From Conidiobolus incongruus B7586 (lineage: Eukaryota > Entomophthoromycota > Entomophthoromycetes > Entomophthorales > Conidiobolaceae): a stretch of 30,959 nucleotides of DNA. The notes below the pieces were generated by a model, which made no database searches, was not told the DNA's origin, and was given only the letters and a program-made list of their open reading frames with translations. The stretch is taken from positions 1-30,959 of the forward strand of contig JNEM01015205.1 in NCBI GenBank assembly GCA_000697335.1, in the 5' to 3' direction. This document shows positions 1 through 12,548 of this stretch, in pieces. The position numbers and the translations under genes were made by a program. The stretch's first letter is position 1; every line of letters starts with the position of its first letter.

Positions 1-338
1 TAAGATAATCATAATATTCAGATATTATTTACTTTTATTTCAAAATTAATATTATAATATTTAATTATAATAATTAAAATTTAAAATTTTTTATTTTTAA
101 TTTAAATACTTGATTCAGTATTATTAATTTTTCAACTAGTTTTTTAAATTCTTAAATATAATTCCATATTTATATTAATTTTGAATTCCTTAAGTTATTT
201 TCTTAAACTAATTTTAAATATATTAATAATATTAATTTAATAAATAAATATAGTTTATTTTCTTCTTATTAATAATTTATTATCTTATTTTAATAGTTAT
301 TGATTATTATTTATTAAATCATCTAATATAAATCTACT
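1..338. other. AT-rich gene-free edge
   Basis: This stretch is nearly all A and T. All six frames are closed by frequent stops, and I see no RNA gene or clear repeat. It leads into the slightly GC-richer LTR-like patch that follows. Confidence 0.6.
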
Positions 339-540
339 TGTCACAATTCAATAACTATTCTCAGAATTCCCATAAATCACTATGCGACAGACTATCCTAT
401 AGATAGTTAGACAATATAACTTTCCACAAGATGGTGAACTTTGGTGTAGTCAGTCTGTTGATAATCTTTTCTTGGCTTAGCTTTCTTTCTATCCTGATTT
501 TGCTTAATTAGTCCAATAAATCCAGTTCTCATCTGTTATA
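339..540 (+). repeat. LTR-like fragment, possible fossil Ty3-type solo LTR
   Basis: This patch of about 200 bp is clearly less AT-rich than either flank. It begins TGTCACA and ends TGTTATA, which resembles the TGT...ACA type ends of fungal long terminal repeats. The length is typical of a short fungal Ty3-family LTR, and a pyrimidine-rich stretch lies near the right end. No second copy and no recognisable primer-binding site are visible in the window, so the family and even the LTR identity are inferences. If real, it is an old, solitary fragment. Confidence 0.3.
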
Positions 541-1488
541 TTATTAATATATTTTTATATCCTAAATAAACTACCTAATATATAATATAAACTAATAAAA
601 TTTGTAAATTCAATTTTTTTTCATTATTTTAAATTTTTATTTAAATTCTTAATTTAATTTTATTATTTATTTTATATTAAAATTGTAATAATATTAAAAA
701 ATATAGATTTTAATAATAACTTTAAATTTCCAAAATATAAATATTTAATTATTATTAATAGATTATTTGATATTTATATAAAGTATTAAATTATAATATT
801 TTATATTTATTATATTAATTTTCTGAATATATCAATATCTATATAAGATATTATTAATTATATTTATATATATAATTTAAGTCAATAAAATTATTATTTT
901 ATTATTTTAATATATTATATAATTAGTAATTTAATTAATTTCATAGATTAGTTTAATATATTATATATCAAACTTAGATTGACTTATTAAATTTTTCTTA
1001 TTAATAACTTATTGCAAAAATACTAAAATATTAATAATTCATTTTTTATATAGTCTTTAAATTAATTTTGATAAATTAAAATAAAATTATCATTATTATA
1101 GGATATTAAATTTGAAATTTGAAATTAAAAAATAACAAATTTTTAGATTCTTAATTATATAATAATATTGATAAATATATATAAAAATAGAAAATATAAT
1201 TATAATAATATATATATAAATATTTTTTGTTAATATTTTTTTAAATTATATAATTAGAAATTTTTCAAAATTTAAAAAGTTTATTTATAATGATATATCT
1301 TTATAAAAAATATCAAACATATATTTATTGAAAAAAAAACTATATTTTAATAAATTATATTTGAAATTATTTAATATTAGTAGAAAAATTAAAAACCGGC
1401 TAATTTTTAATTTTTGATTTTTCAAATATTTTATATATTTTGAAAGATTATTTATATAATAATATATAAAAAATAAATATTTTCAAGC

Positions 1489-1520
<32 letters not shown>

Positions 1521-1560
1521 TAGCTATTTTTTATTAAAATATTTTAATTTTAAAATTTAT
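541..1560. other. AT-rich gene-free tract with a TA microsatellite
   Basis: A+T is extreme and there is no open frame of note. The only ordered feature is the TA microsatellite at 1,489-1,512. Unlike the tract that follows, CA and TG dinucleotides do not look clearly depleted here. Confidence 0.55.
1489..1512. repeat. (TA)12 microsatellite
   Basis: Twelve uninterrupted TA units. This is one of five long TA runs in the window and is self-complementary. Confidence 0.9.
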
Positions 1561-2640
1561 ATTTAAATTTAATCATACTTAAACTAAATAGTGATTATCA
1601 AAAGGTTTTTATTTCTATATATTTAAAACTTAACTATAATCTCTCTAAAATCATCTAAAATTTACAAATAGCTTAAAAATGATGTTTTACCTAAAACTAC
1701 TATATATTATTAGATTGGTAATTTTAAAGCTAGAAGGGATATTATTTAAAGTTTATTAAAATCTAAAAAATTAATTTCTATTGTTATTTTTTTATTTACT
1801 AATATAATAAAAGAATATATTAAAAAATACCCTTTTATTTTAATTAAAGAATTATTAAAGTAATTTAATATTAAATATATAAGCATATTATATATACTTA
1901 AGTTTAAACTTAGACTATTTAACCAAAATATAAAATAAATATTTTAAAATTTAATAAAAACTTGAAAAAAAATTAGAGTAACTATAATTAAATGATATTT
2001 ATTAAAATATAATTAAAATAAAAGTTTTTTATAATAAATACTTATAGCTAATAAATCTTAAACTATTTTATATAATTCTTTACTTAAAAATAAAACAAAA
2101 TATTAGGTTAAACTAAATTAATCCTTCTTACAAATTTTAATAAATAAATAATTTAAATATAAATAAATATTAATTATTGTAATAAATTATAATAAGATAT
2201 GGTTTTTTTATTTAATATCTTAAGGAAAATTAATTAATAATAAATTATATATTATTTTTTTAAATAAAACAATTTTTAAATGATATTTTCAATATAAATT
2301 AAAAATACTTATTAATTTGCATAATAATTATAAAATACCTAAAATTAAAGCTATAAAAGATTTGTTATATAAAAAAAACTAGAGAGAGTTATTATACCTT
2401 GTATATTCACTTAATTATAACATATATAATTATAATTGTTTTAAATAATTAAAATATTAGCTTATAGAAAAAGATTCCTATAAATAAATTAAATTGGTTT
2501 GTGAAATATTAAATTTTGGTCTTTAATAAAAAAAACTGTTTTTTAAGTATTAGAAGCTTACCAAAAGTATAAAAAAGAGTTATTAATAATAAAAGAGGCT
2601 ATTAACTTTATATTATTTATTAATTTATTTATTTAATTTT
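1561..2640. repeat. CA/TG-depleted AT-rich tract, probable RIP-altered fossil repeat
   Basis: My hand count for 1,801-2,160 gives about 6 CA+TG against 26 CT+AG dinucleotides. Across most of 1,561-2,640 the ratio stays near 32 to 79. A sample of the interior of the window (27,001-27,180) gives about 22 to 6. Selective loss of CpA/TpG is the classic mark of repeat-induced point mutation in filamentous ascomycetes, which acts on duplicated DNA. The tract is therefore probably a mutated transposable-element copy, but no protein family can be recognised in it and its class is unknown. Confidence 0.4.
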
Positions 2641-2739
2641 AAAATTAAAATTATACCATTATTTAATTTCTGAAATAATAATTATTTTTTCCATATAATT
2701 GGATTCAAAATCTTAATTTCAATATTTATAGTATTTATA

Positions 2740-3070
2740 TTGCAAATCTGCAGGAAGTAGCCTGGCAATATGGATCAAGTAGATTCATGAAAATCTGACC
2801 AAAGGTGGCCAACAAAATACATTAAAGGATTTAATCAAAATATCAAGATGTAAGACTTGGCCCCAATTGAGATAATCCTAAAGCAAATATGTGCTCAGTG
2901 GTGATTTTATAGTGCTGTTAGCCCTTTGCCAATGTATTGAAACACCAACTGTAGTTTTCCACAATCTCGCATTATACAAGGATTATCATGGCACTTGAAT
3001 ATGAATTATATTTGGAATAAAGACGAATGGTAAAGATTGAATGGCAAGAGGGCCCTCTGTCCCCAACAAT
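2740..3070. other. GC-raised island of unknown nature
   Basis: Base counts over 2,761-3,060 give about 36% G+C against about 20% around it. The boundary with the AT-rich left arm is sharp. Every frame on both strands is closed, and the longest open stretch (minus strand, 2,986-3,222) is not convincing. I recognise no protein similarity, tRNA or other RNA. It could be a decayed gene, a decayed mobile element or a conserved non-coding segment. Confidence 0.35.
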
Positions 3071-5002
3071 ATCAAATGACTTATAATCTGCAATATTGAA
3101 AATTTTTTAAATTGATGTTTTAAATAGGGATATCTGGAAAATAATAAAACATATTTTATTTTGTTTCGATGCATGTAAATAATTAGGAATGGATTAAAAA
3201 TGAAACGTTTATAAGCTTGCATTCTATTTTGAAAAAATCAATGATATGAAGTGATATTTATCTAATTCTATTCCTTAAAATACAGTTCGAGATCAAATAT
3301 ATGCACTTTTATACTTTGTAACCTCCCCTGAAATACCTTTAATAATTGATATTTTATATAAATTATAAATATCTGACCATGTAATCATGATTTTCAATTA
3401 GAATTATATATTGTACCAATGTGATTCTTAATTGATTTATCAAATTATAAGAGTATTATAATAATTCACTATATGATGTGATTATATTTGATATTTATGG
3501 TTGGCAATTATTTACTTTAAAAAACTTAGATTTATTAAACAATAATATTAAATAGATATTTAAAAAATTTACTAAGAAATATATAACAATAAAATAATGC
3601 TAATATGTATAGAAACAAAGAATATAAGTAACAAACATAAATATTTCTTGATTGGTTTGATTGAAACTTATAAATGGTTTTTATATTATGAGAGATTTAA
3701 AAAGAATTGAGGTAATATATGAAAGCGATCACTATGAAAAATTTTCAGCATTATTAAATTTATCATGAATTCTTTATAAACCTATTACGGAATGAATTAT
3801 ATTATTGAATTCAAGCGACATTTTTATTTAATCAATTTAAATCAAATATTAAAATTATTGATTTCCTTAAAAGTAATTAAATTAAAATAAGATGAATACC
3901 AAGACTGATATATTCAAACTGAACAATAACACAAGATTAAACTTTGGTCCATAAACTCAACCTGAAAACATAATATCCATTCATATTATTTAAACAATCA
4001 TATCTATATTTTCAAGCTTGTTAAACAATATGTTATTTATTATATATTTTTATTCAAGTATTTAAATCTATAACTATATGTTTAATGTCCGTGTGATATT
4101 TTTTAAAAAAAGCTTCAATACAAGCTATATTGATAGCAGAATTTTTGAATCTCTATATCATTTTTGCTGTAAATGTGATTATTTGCACTGACTTTATTGG
4201 CTCTATCTCAAGCTAATGCTAATTTTGTATTGAAATGATTTCACACTAAATATAAATTTGAAACTCAATTACTTATTCTTTTAACTTAGCTCTATAATAA
4301 ATCAATTGATTTATTAAAAAATGTTGTTTAAAAAATTATTTGATATTTGACTTGGTTTGAAACTAAATTGATAATGACCAAACTTATATTGTTTCATGAA
4401 AATCAATGAGAATTGGTTGAAGTTGATTGAAATTCTTATGTTTTATATCAATATTGAATGATTTGAATAATATTTTAAACGAAAATATCATTGTGATAAT
4501 ACTAATTAGAATAAAATTGAAAATAGCTGATTGTTGATGAAATAATCTTTATTTTTGATAATATGATGAGATTTCGCAAAACTTCATTGAGATTGAACTG
4601 CCCAATAGTATCCGTTCTTCCATCATTTATAATATAATTTATTGGACAATATTAAATTAAATCATCAACTGATTATAATTTATCCAATCAATTAAACATA
4701 TTGATAAAATTAAGATTTTAATTAGCAGTCCACTTTTAATACATAAAAATATAGACGAAGTTTTGCTATAAGCTATATTTAATGGATTAGATTGTAATTA
4801 TAACAAAAAAGTGAAATTGAAACCTTTATTCAAGTCCTTCAATCTGTTTTATGAGAATAATTTAAATATCCCTATCAGTACGTCAGAAAGAAAATAAACC
4901 TAATCAAGATTCATTTAAATTTCAATAATAAAATAGGAATGAATACATTTATTAATAAAGCTTTATTTTAGTCATTGCGCCTTTATCACTCTTTAAATTA
5001 TA
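3071..5002. other. Gene-free spacer before the P450 relic
   Basis: About 1.9 kb of AT-rich sequence with no convincing open frame, RNA gene or long repeat. CA and TG are plentiful here, so the RIP-like signature of 1,561-2,640 is absent. From 5,003 a short open stretch (ATG at 5,003 to a stop just past 5,094) runs into the P450 relic. It could carry the remains of the enzyme's N-terminus, but I cannot align it. Confidence 0.5.
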
Positions 5003-5093
5003 TGACAGAACCAAAACTTTTTGGATTATTCGCCAAATGTCATTTGCATAGTATCTGTTCTATATTACCTATTGACAAACTAATTACCAAAAA

Positions 5094-6274
5094 ATGAAAT
5101 ACTATGGAAAATATGGCACTGTGTGGAATCCTGCAAGCTCTTTTATTATTACAAGTGATATTAACTTTGCTAATAGTGTCTCTCTTGATATCTATACTCT
5201 CTCCGAGTTTTTTTTTGAATTCGTTTCGAATTCTCTGATAGCTAAGTTTTTTGGACAGGGTATCTCATACATTCATGGCAACACTATTATACAACAGTGT
5301 ATACTTGTCAATTCAAGTTTCAACCAAGAATTTGATGAAAGGATTATTGAAGAATATATGGATGAATTAACCGAGCGCTTTGATAGGGGATCCGGAAAGG
5401 ATGTCTTCGTTTACAACTTAATATATGATTTGAATATTGAAGCTCTTGGAAGAGTTATTAAGAATGTTAGATACAATACAATCTTGGCTTCTGAGTGCAC
5501 CGAGTTAATTCAAATTTTCCATATATCATCTACTCTTCAACTTTATTGATTATCCATGGAATCCTTTCATATTTGAATTTCACACAGATTTATAATATAC
5601 AAAAAAGTATCTAGAAAATCCAATACATCATAGAACATTGGAAACTGAGAGTAACCCAGATATGCATGAATTTAAAGATACTTTATCATTCCAGATCAAA
5701 GCTCACTAAGAAAAGAGCGATGAGTTATCTAGCATCTAATTATTATCTAGAATAATTGCATTTTTCTTGGCTAGTCAAGTTACTGCCAAACTAAGTTTAT
5801 CAGGTTCATTCTTCGTATTGGCTAAACATCCAAAAATCTAGCAAACTCTAAGGGGTGAAATTAATAAAATATTTGAAACCTACTATCAATTGATGGTAAA
5901 TCTTAAATACAAAAACTTTGAGCAATATGCTAAATTTGAATGCTGTTATCAACCAAATTATAAGATTATATCCAGCATCAGCGCTTCTCGCTCGTGGAAT
6001 TACAGCAACAGATGTTTATTAAAACCATCAACTCATTCTCAAGACCAGTATTTTAGATATTAAAGTCATAGCGATTCAAAAGAATCCCAATTATTGGGAA
6101 AACCCTAACGACTTCGATCCTACCCGATTCTTAAGAAATAATATTAAGATCAACAAGATAAACTCTCATTGGCTCGGTTTTGCAGGCAGTAGCAGAATAT
6201 TAGTTGGAATGACTTTTACCAAATTGGAACAGATGCTTACTGTAGCCAGGTTAATATCTCAATATCAATTTTAA
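5094..6274 (+). pseudogene. Cytochrome P450 pseudogene (CYP52/CYP63-like)
   Basis: This is the relic of a membrane-bound fungal P450 monooxygenase of the kind that hydroxylates alkanes or fatty acids at the ER. The first open piece runs 5,094-5,549 (151 codons). It matches the helix-B to helix-D part: a GQGI turn (residues 54-57), then the C-helix, where the usual W-x-x-x-R has become I and C. Homology continues in another frame with the I-helix (FFLASQVTAK, 5,761-5,790) followed by LAKHPK. It then moves to a third frame with LNAVINQIIRLYP, the PxRF motif (DPTRF, 6,116-6,130) and the haem loop (6,179-6,208). The ExxR glutamate is Q (5,954-5,956), and the haem-ligand cysteine codon is TTA, leucine (6,200-6,202). 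Two frame changes and about five in-frame stops break it. The N-terminal membrane anchor is not recognisable, and the region from GQGI to the haem loop looks shorter than in the family. All changes together make an active enzyme impossible. Family assignment is by eye; the P450 fold itself is clear from motif order. Confidence 0.88.
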
Positions 6275-9248
6275 TTACTGGATGATACTTTTTGCTGATT
6301 TACCCTTAACTCTTTATTTTATATTAGACTTTCCCAATAAGTAATTAAATTTTAAAAAATTATAATTCGTTAATTAAATATACTAATATTTACATTTATT
6401 ATAAAAATATATATTTCTAATAATTCTTTAATAAAATATTTTATTTTAGTTACTGTTAATTTATCGTAATTGATAGTTGTATTTTTTCAACAAAATTGAA
6501 AAAAAATTATAAAAAAATTAATATACCAAAATTAAACAAATAATATTTGAAAAAGTATAATATTCAATATTCTAATTGAAATCAACAACTCTATCAAATA
6601 TCCCAAGAAATTAACCATTATATATACATATATATAATTATTTCATGAATATAATTTTAAAATTTTGATATTTTATTTTATAAAATTTAATAAAGGATTG
6701 AATAATATAATTAATTTGACTATATAAAATTTCGAATAAAAATTTAATATTCATTAATTTCAGGTGTTGAAAAATATCTATCATTCAATTATTTTTTAAT
6801 ATATCATAATTTGATCAATATTTAATCATTTTTATATTTATATGAGTAAATAAATTAGAATTTAATGATAAATTTTAACAGTTTTGGCATATATATAATA
6901 TATTTAATAAATATATAATGCTATATTAAAATATAGTTGATACAAAGATATATTATGATATATTCAATTAGAGATCTATAATGGTTGATACCTAAAATAT
7001 ATTGAATTATTTTTATTAAGTTTATAAAACTCAGATCATATACCAATGTATATTTACAATTTTTAATTTTAATTCCTATATCCCTAAGGATCATATAGAA
7101 TATAATCTTGTATACATTCTGTAGATTATCAATAGTTTACGTACCGTTAATGCTAAGACACTATCAAATTATATTAAAATATATATATTAGATGTAATTT
7201 CAACTTTTTCATTTAACAGTTCCTAGAAAAATAGCTCACATGTTAAGCCCTCGAATACAGAATTAATTACCTGATATATTATAAAATATTCTGCATTGAA
7301 TTTTAACTTATATATCAGAGTAAAAGCTGGAATTTTAATATTTATAATTTGAATTTTTATCCTATTTTAACAAAGGATTATATTTGTTTGAATATACATA
7401 TAGGTATCAAAAGTATAAATATACTGAAATAAGGTTCAAATACATCATCCAAATTTGGCATATGAAAACTATACCAATCAGTTACAATTAACAAATTATT
7501 ATTGCATAAATTTAGCACCATGCATATAGCTTATTTTTTATCTACAATTAAAAAATAGTTTAATTTTTCATCATTAATAATGCTTATAGAAACAGTACAT
7601 TTTTTATAATATCATAATATAGTTGGAAAATCGAGTTTTAATTAAAAGTAATACCGATAATTTTAATAACATTTATTTATCCTGATATGTAGCAATTAGA
7701 ATTTACACAAAAGTCTTAGTAATATCAAAATTATAATATCAAGGCCAAAATTGAAATATAAAATAATAATATTTTGGAAAGAATATAATAATAAATAGAT
7801 TTAATTGAAATTAAATAATTTCAAATTAATAAATTTTATTTCAAGTTTTTTTTCTATTATATCTGAATTAGATTTTCAATAACACTATATTTTTAATGCG
7901 GTACACCAAAATTGAAAAATTTTTTTATTATAAAAATTCTTGAAAAAGTTAATAAATAATACGCCAATCAATATTACTAAAATAGTATATTATTATTTAA
8001 TATTATGCAATATTGATTAAATTGGTATAAATATAAAATACCTAATATGAACGAATTGGATAATCCATCGATCCATTAAGGGTATCTATAATCAATAAGC
8101 AGTTTGACGATTTTCTAGTTATGTTGGTTCAGATTCAATCATTAGTTTTTTAATATTACCATTAATTGTCTAATTCAAATGGATATATTTATTTAATATG
8201 GATACAATTGATTTTCAACTGCATAACTAAAACTACCTGTATAATTTAACTTTTGCATAAGCTCAACTGATCTAAAGATAACCTTAATATTATAATCCTT
8301 TATTTACATTTTAATGATATATTTTTAGTAAGTTTAAATTTTAAAATATACTCAATCAGCATCATTTAAGAATTTCAATTCTCAATACTAATGTATATAT
8401 GATTTTGTTATATTTTGGTTAATTATATTTATGTATACCATAGTTTTGGAATTTTTATGGAGATATAAAATACCAAGATAATATTAAAAAAATACTTGAA
8501 TTGATAACAATCTGTATTATTTTCAAAAAAAAATTAATTAATCCAATTCTACAAATAATATTAAAACTATATAATATCAAAAATACTATAATAAGCAAAA
8601 TACACCTGATATAAAATTTTATATTATAATAATCATTCAAAAAATTTTAATATTGCCATGTGCAAACATAATTGGAATTTATCATATTAAATTCTTTATA
8701 TTCAGTAAGCATTTAAAAATAATTATCAATAAATATCAATGTTAAATTTTCAAGAAAAAACGAATAAAATATTTAAGAATTTACATGAAATTAAAGTGAT
8801 AATTTCCTTATTAATTATTAAAAAGAATAAAGTTATATCTAATATAGAAAACCTTATTTTGGTATTTAAAACCGAGCTTTTTGAAAAGAGATCAAATGAC
8901 TAATAACGAATTAAAAATTTGGGCAATGTGTTTATTATTTATTTACAATCAAACTAGAATGATATTTTCTATTTTGTATGCATTATCAATTGACTGTTTT
9001 CACTTCCATATAATACACTAATCAGGTTGATCATTTATCATCTTACTTGAAATAAGTTTAATCAGATAGGTTAAATATTAATATCAAATACGAATAAATT
9101 CATGAGCTTTTACTATCAATTAGTATTATAAATCTGATATTTTAATTACAAACTTTATATTTTTCAAGCATTAAATAATATTGTAAATCATTGAAATTCA
9201 TAATTTAATAATTATCAATTTATTATTTGATTTGAATATTAATAACTT

Positions 9249-9303
9249 AAATGTTATATATAACCATGTTAATATAATACATGTTATTATACATATAACA
9301 TTT
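9249..9303. repeat. Nested inverted repeat
   Basis: AAATGTTATAT (9,249-9,259) is the exact reverse complement of ATATAACATTT (9,293-9,303). Inside it, ATAACcATG pairs with CATGTTAT apart from one extra base. The whole segment could fold as a hairpin or cruciform. Such structures arise often in AT-rich DNA, and no function is implied. Confidence 0.5.
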
Positions 9304-10665
9304 TAATCATTTATCATATGTGGTTGTTAATTGTATATTAATTAGTATATAATTCAATTTATTATGAAAAATTGGTCTATTTTAATAACTAAACACTCTC
9401 GTTTCAGTTATATTTAGTGTTTATTATTAAACTAAAATTATATATTCTCACTATATTAAAGTACGATTAATGCAATTATTTTGATATGCTTAGACCTCAA
9501 TAACATCAATTGATATTTTAATTGCTAGGTCACATCAAAAAATTTTAATCAAATTCATTTAATTCGAGTAATATTATTTCTAATTATTATTAGCTGAAAT
9601 TGGAATATAATCTCAAGATTTAATATAACAATAATTTTCATTTTAAGAAAAAAAACTACTGATTATTCTGATAATAAAAGAATCTTTTGGAATAGAAATT
9701 AATAACACTATATTTATACTATATCACATATATGTCGAATTTTTTATAACAATCTATCATTATTATTCATCTAATATTTAACACATAAATCAGTATTTTT
9801 AAATTCACATATCATTAAAGTACTTGCCATCTAATTCAATATAAAATTTTACACCATCATATAATAATATCATGCTACGATTTCAATATTTTTAATATTT
9901 TTACACCCTCTCTTTAAGTATTTAATTATTAAAAATATATTCGAATTGAACAACTCTTATTATTATATATTTTATCAGTAAATCATAATCGTTAGAAATT
10001 GAATCATTTAGGATGGTTGTATAGTTAAAACATTATTAATTTGAATATTTAAAGAAAATCATAATATTATCAAATATTTTTTAAGTATTATAAGCCATAG
10101 TTATATAATAATTTTTTTAATTTTAAATTCATTACTAAATTCAAATCTGATAATATAATTTAATTTTACAAAGCCTTTGATATTTAAAATTTTACTAATT
10201 TATCAAATTTTATCAAATTATTTTTTTATAATTTAAATTTAATTATATATTTATCAAATTTAAAAAATAAATTAAATTTATTTAAATATTTATTTAGTTG
10301 CTTTTAATACACTAAAAATGAAATTGTATTCAAAAATTGTTAAACCCCTAATCTTATCAGTACGATAATTAAATATCATGTGATTTAAGATATCATATCA
10401 CATTCCAAAATAGACAATTGGTCATAGCAAAATTTGAGGATAAAGATGTTAGATGTAAGGACATTGAAAATTATATTATACTTGTATTTGTTATGATTAA
10501 TAAAGTTTTTTTATTTTGATGAATTGCTGGTATTTATTAAAATTAATATAAATTGATTATAACACTATTCTATTAGCTTTCTGATATCCCGACTCCTATT
10601 TAAATCAAAATTTCCCAGCCCTTTTATTGCACCAAAGAGTTGTCCAAGAAAAAAAGTTGTTTTAT

Positions 10666-10689
10666 TATATATATATATATATATATATA
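10666..10689. repeat. (TA)12 microsatellite
   Basis: Twelve perfect TA units in the middle of a slightly GC-raised stretch. Confidence 0.9.
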
Positions 10690-10714
10690 TCATATTGAAA
10701 TTTTAGACCCAAAA

Positions 10715-10730
10715 GGGGTTCTGAATCCCC
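10715..10730. repeat. Small GC hairpin
   Basis: GGGGTT and AATCCCC pair around a CTG loop with one bulged T. It stands out because runs of four G or C are rare in this DNA. No poly-T tract or gene end lies nearby, so it is not a terminator of known kind. Confidence 0.3.
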
Positions 10731-12526
10731 ACTTTACATATACTGGATTGTGATATTGAAATTAGTAAGCGAGTGAATTCCAAAATAACAATTTATAATT
10801 GGCATACATACATTTTGAAATCAAGTTGATTTTCATGAAAAAATAATTTAATAATTTTGAAAAAGATATAAAATGATTGATATAACTCTCATCGGCTTTT
10901 GCTCGATTTTCCTTTAATAGTTTTAATACAGATTACCAAAAAATAGCCCTTTCTACTTTCCAATATTACTTAATATAATTTCATAACAAAAAATTATTCC
11001 TATAAACCAGGGATTGAGCGGTTATGAAATTTGTGATTATATATTATTTAAAAATTTCCCATTAAAAATATTATTTTTTTTAAAAATTTTTTCACATTTC
11101 AATAATATTGATATTAAGCTATAGTGATTGGGATATGATTATTAAAATTAATTTAAAAACTGAAATATATATTCTTATATTGAAATAATTGAAATTAAAT
11201 GATTATAATTATAATATTTATAACTTTAGAATCATAAATATAACCTTTTATGATATATGAGTCAAATTATTGAATTTTTAAAGTTTAATAATTATTTTAA
11301 AGTTCACCAAATTCAATGTGATATTATTATCAAATTTATTTGGGACTTAATTTTTGAACTGATAATATTTGAAGCAATCCGTTTACTAGAATTATGATAA
11401 TCCATTAATATAATTAAATATGTTTATATAATTTAGTCTCAACTATAATATAAAATAATCAATTTAAAGGAAATTATCAGAATTTCATATATAATTTCAA
11501 ACAAAGAGTTTGTATCCGATTCAATTTTTAAGAGCTTGCAAAATTTTATAAAAATTAATTTCTAAAAATACTTAAAACTTAATATTCAAAAAGACATTAT
11601 AATAATCCATTTGAATTGTGATAATGTATTTTTTAGCCATTCATTTAGGTATAATTTAATTTTTAAAATACTAGTTATTGTAAGAATATAAGTAGGTGAT
11701 TGATTACACATATATAAATAATGATATTATCAATATATTAATCTACTTTGAATGAATTACACTGTTTTTCTATAAAATATGGGCATCAGATCGTAGTATA
11801 TATCCAAAGAATACACCAAATCTCTCATTTCCATTCTACTTGATTATTAATAAATAGTGTCTCATCCATATATTTAAACTATCAGTTATTTAATATACAT
11901 TAAATTTAATACCTTATTATTTCAATATCAAAAAGCATGATCCAAATTTTCTAATTGATCTTTTTAATTTGGAAAACAATAAGTTCCATATTAACAATAT
12001 ACGAAAATTATAGTATACAAATATCAAATACAATAAAACCTAATATCCCAAATTACTATATATATTGAAATATTAGTATCATTAATTGTACACCTTAAAT
12101 TTGAAAAATAAATACTATCAATTTAAAGACAATATATTCATAAGTCATAAATCATAATTCATAAACTATTAACCAATTATGCAATAAATTTTGTTTTGAG
12201 TGAAATATAATTATATTTACAAAATAATATTTAAAATACGAATTTAGATTAAATTTGAAGATATATATTAGACAAAAATAATTTGAAATTATTCTGCGTA
12301 AAAACAGATATTTTGATAAATACAAATATATGAAATAACAATATAATCATAATAATTATTTTAAAGCTAATATTTCATAATTCCACCATATTATACCATT
12401 ATCCGGAATATACCTAATAATTATAACGATTCAAATTATGGTAATTATAATTAATATTAAACAAATGATCAAACAAAAATCTCGATATTTTAAACAAGGA
12501 ATTGTCGACTTATGTAAAGATGATAT

Positions 12527-12548
12527 TAATAATAATAATAATAATAAT
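12527..12548. repeat. (TAA)7 microsatellite
   Basis: About seven consecutive TAA units, uninterrupted. Confidence 0.85.

Noticed and set aside
2986-3222. 78-codon minus-strand open frame
   Set aside because: It has no recognisable domain, partly overlaps ordinary AT-rich desert, and is within chance length for this composition.
5094-6274. Reassigned stop codons (TAA/TAG read as glutamine) to rescue the P450
   Set aside because: One TAG does fall where P450s often have glutamine, but the others do not. Frame changes and lost catalytic residues remain, and the homeobox gene uses TAG as an ordinary stop.
8455-8640. 61-codon minus-strand open frame with hydrophobic residues
   Set aside because: Hydrophobic I/L/F/Y-rich products are what AT-rich non-coding DNA yields. 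There is no start context or conservation signal to support it.
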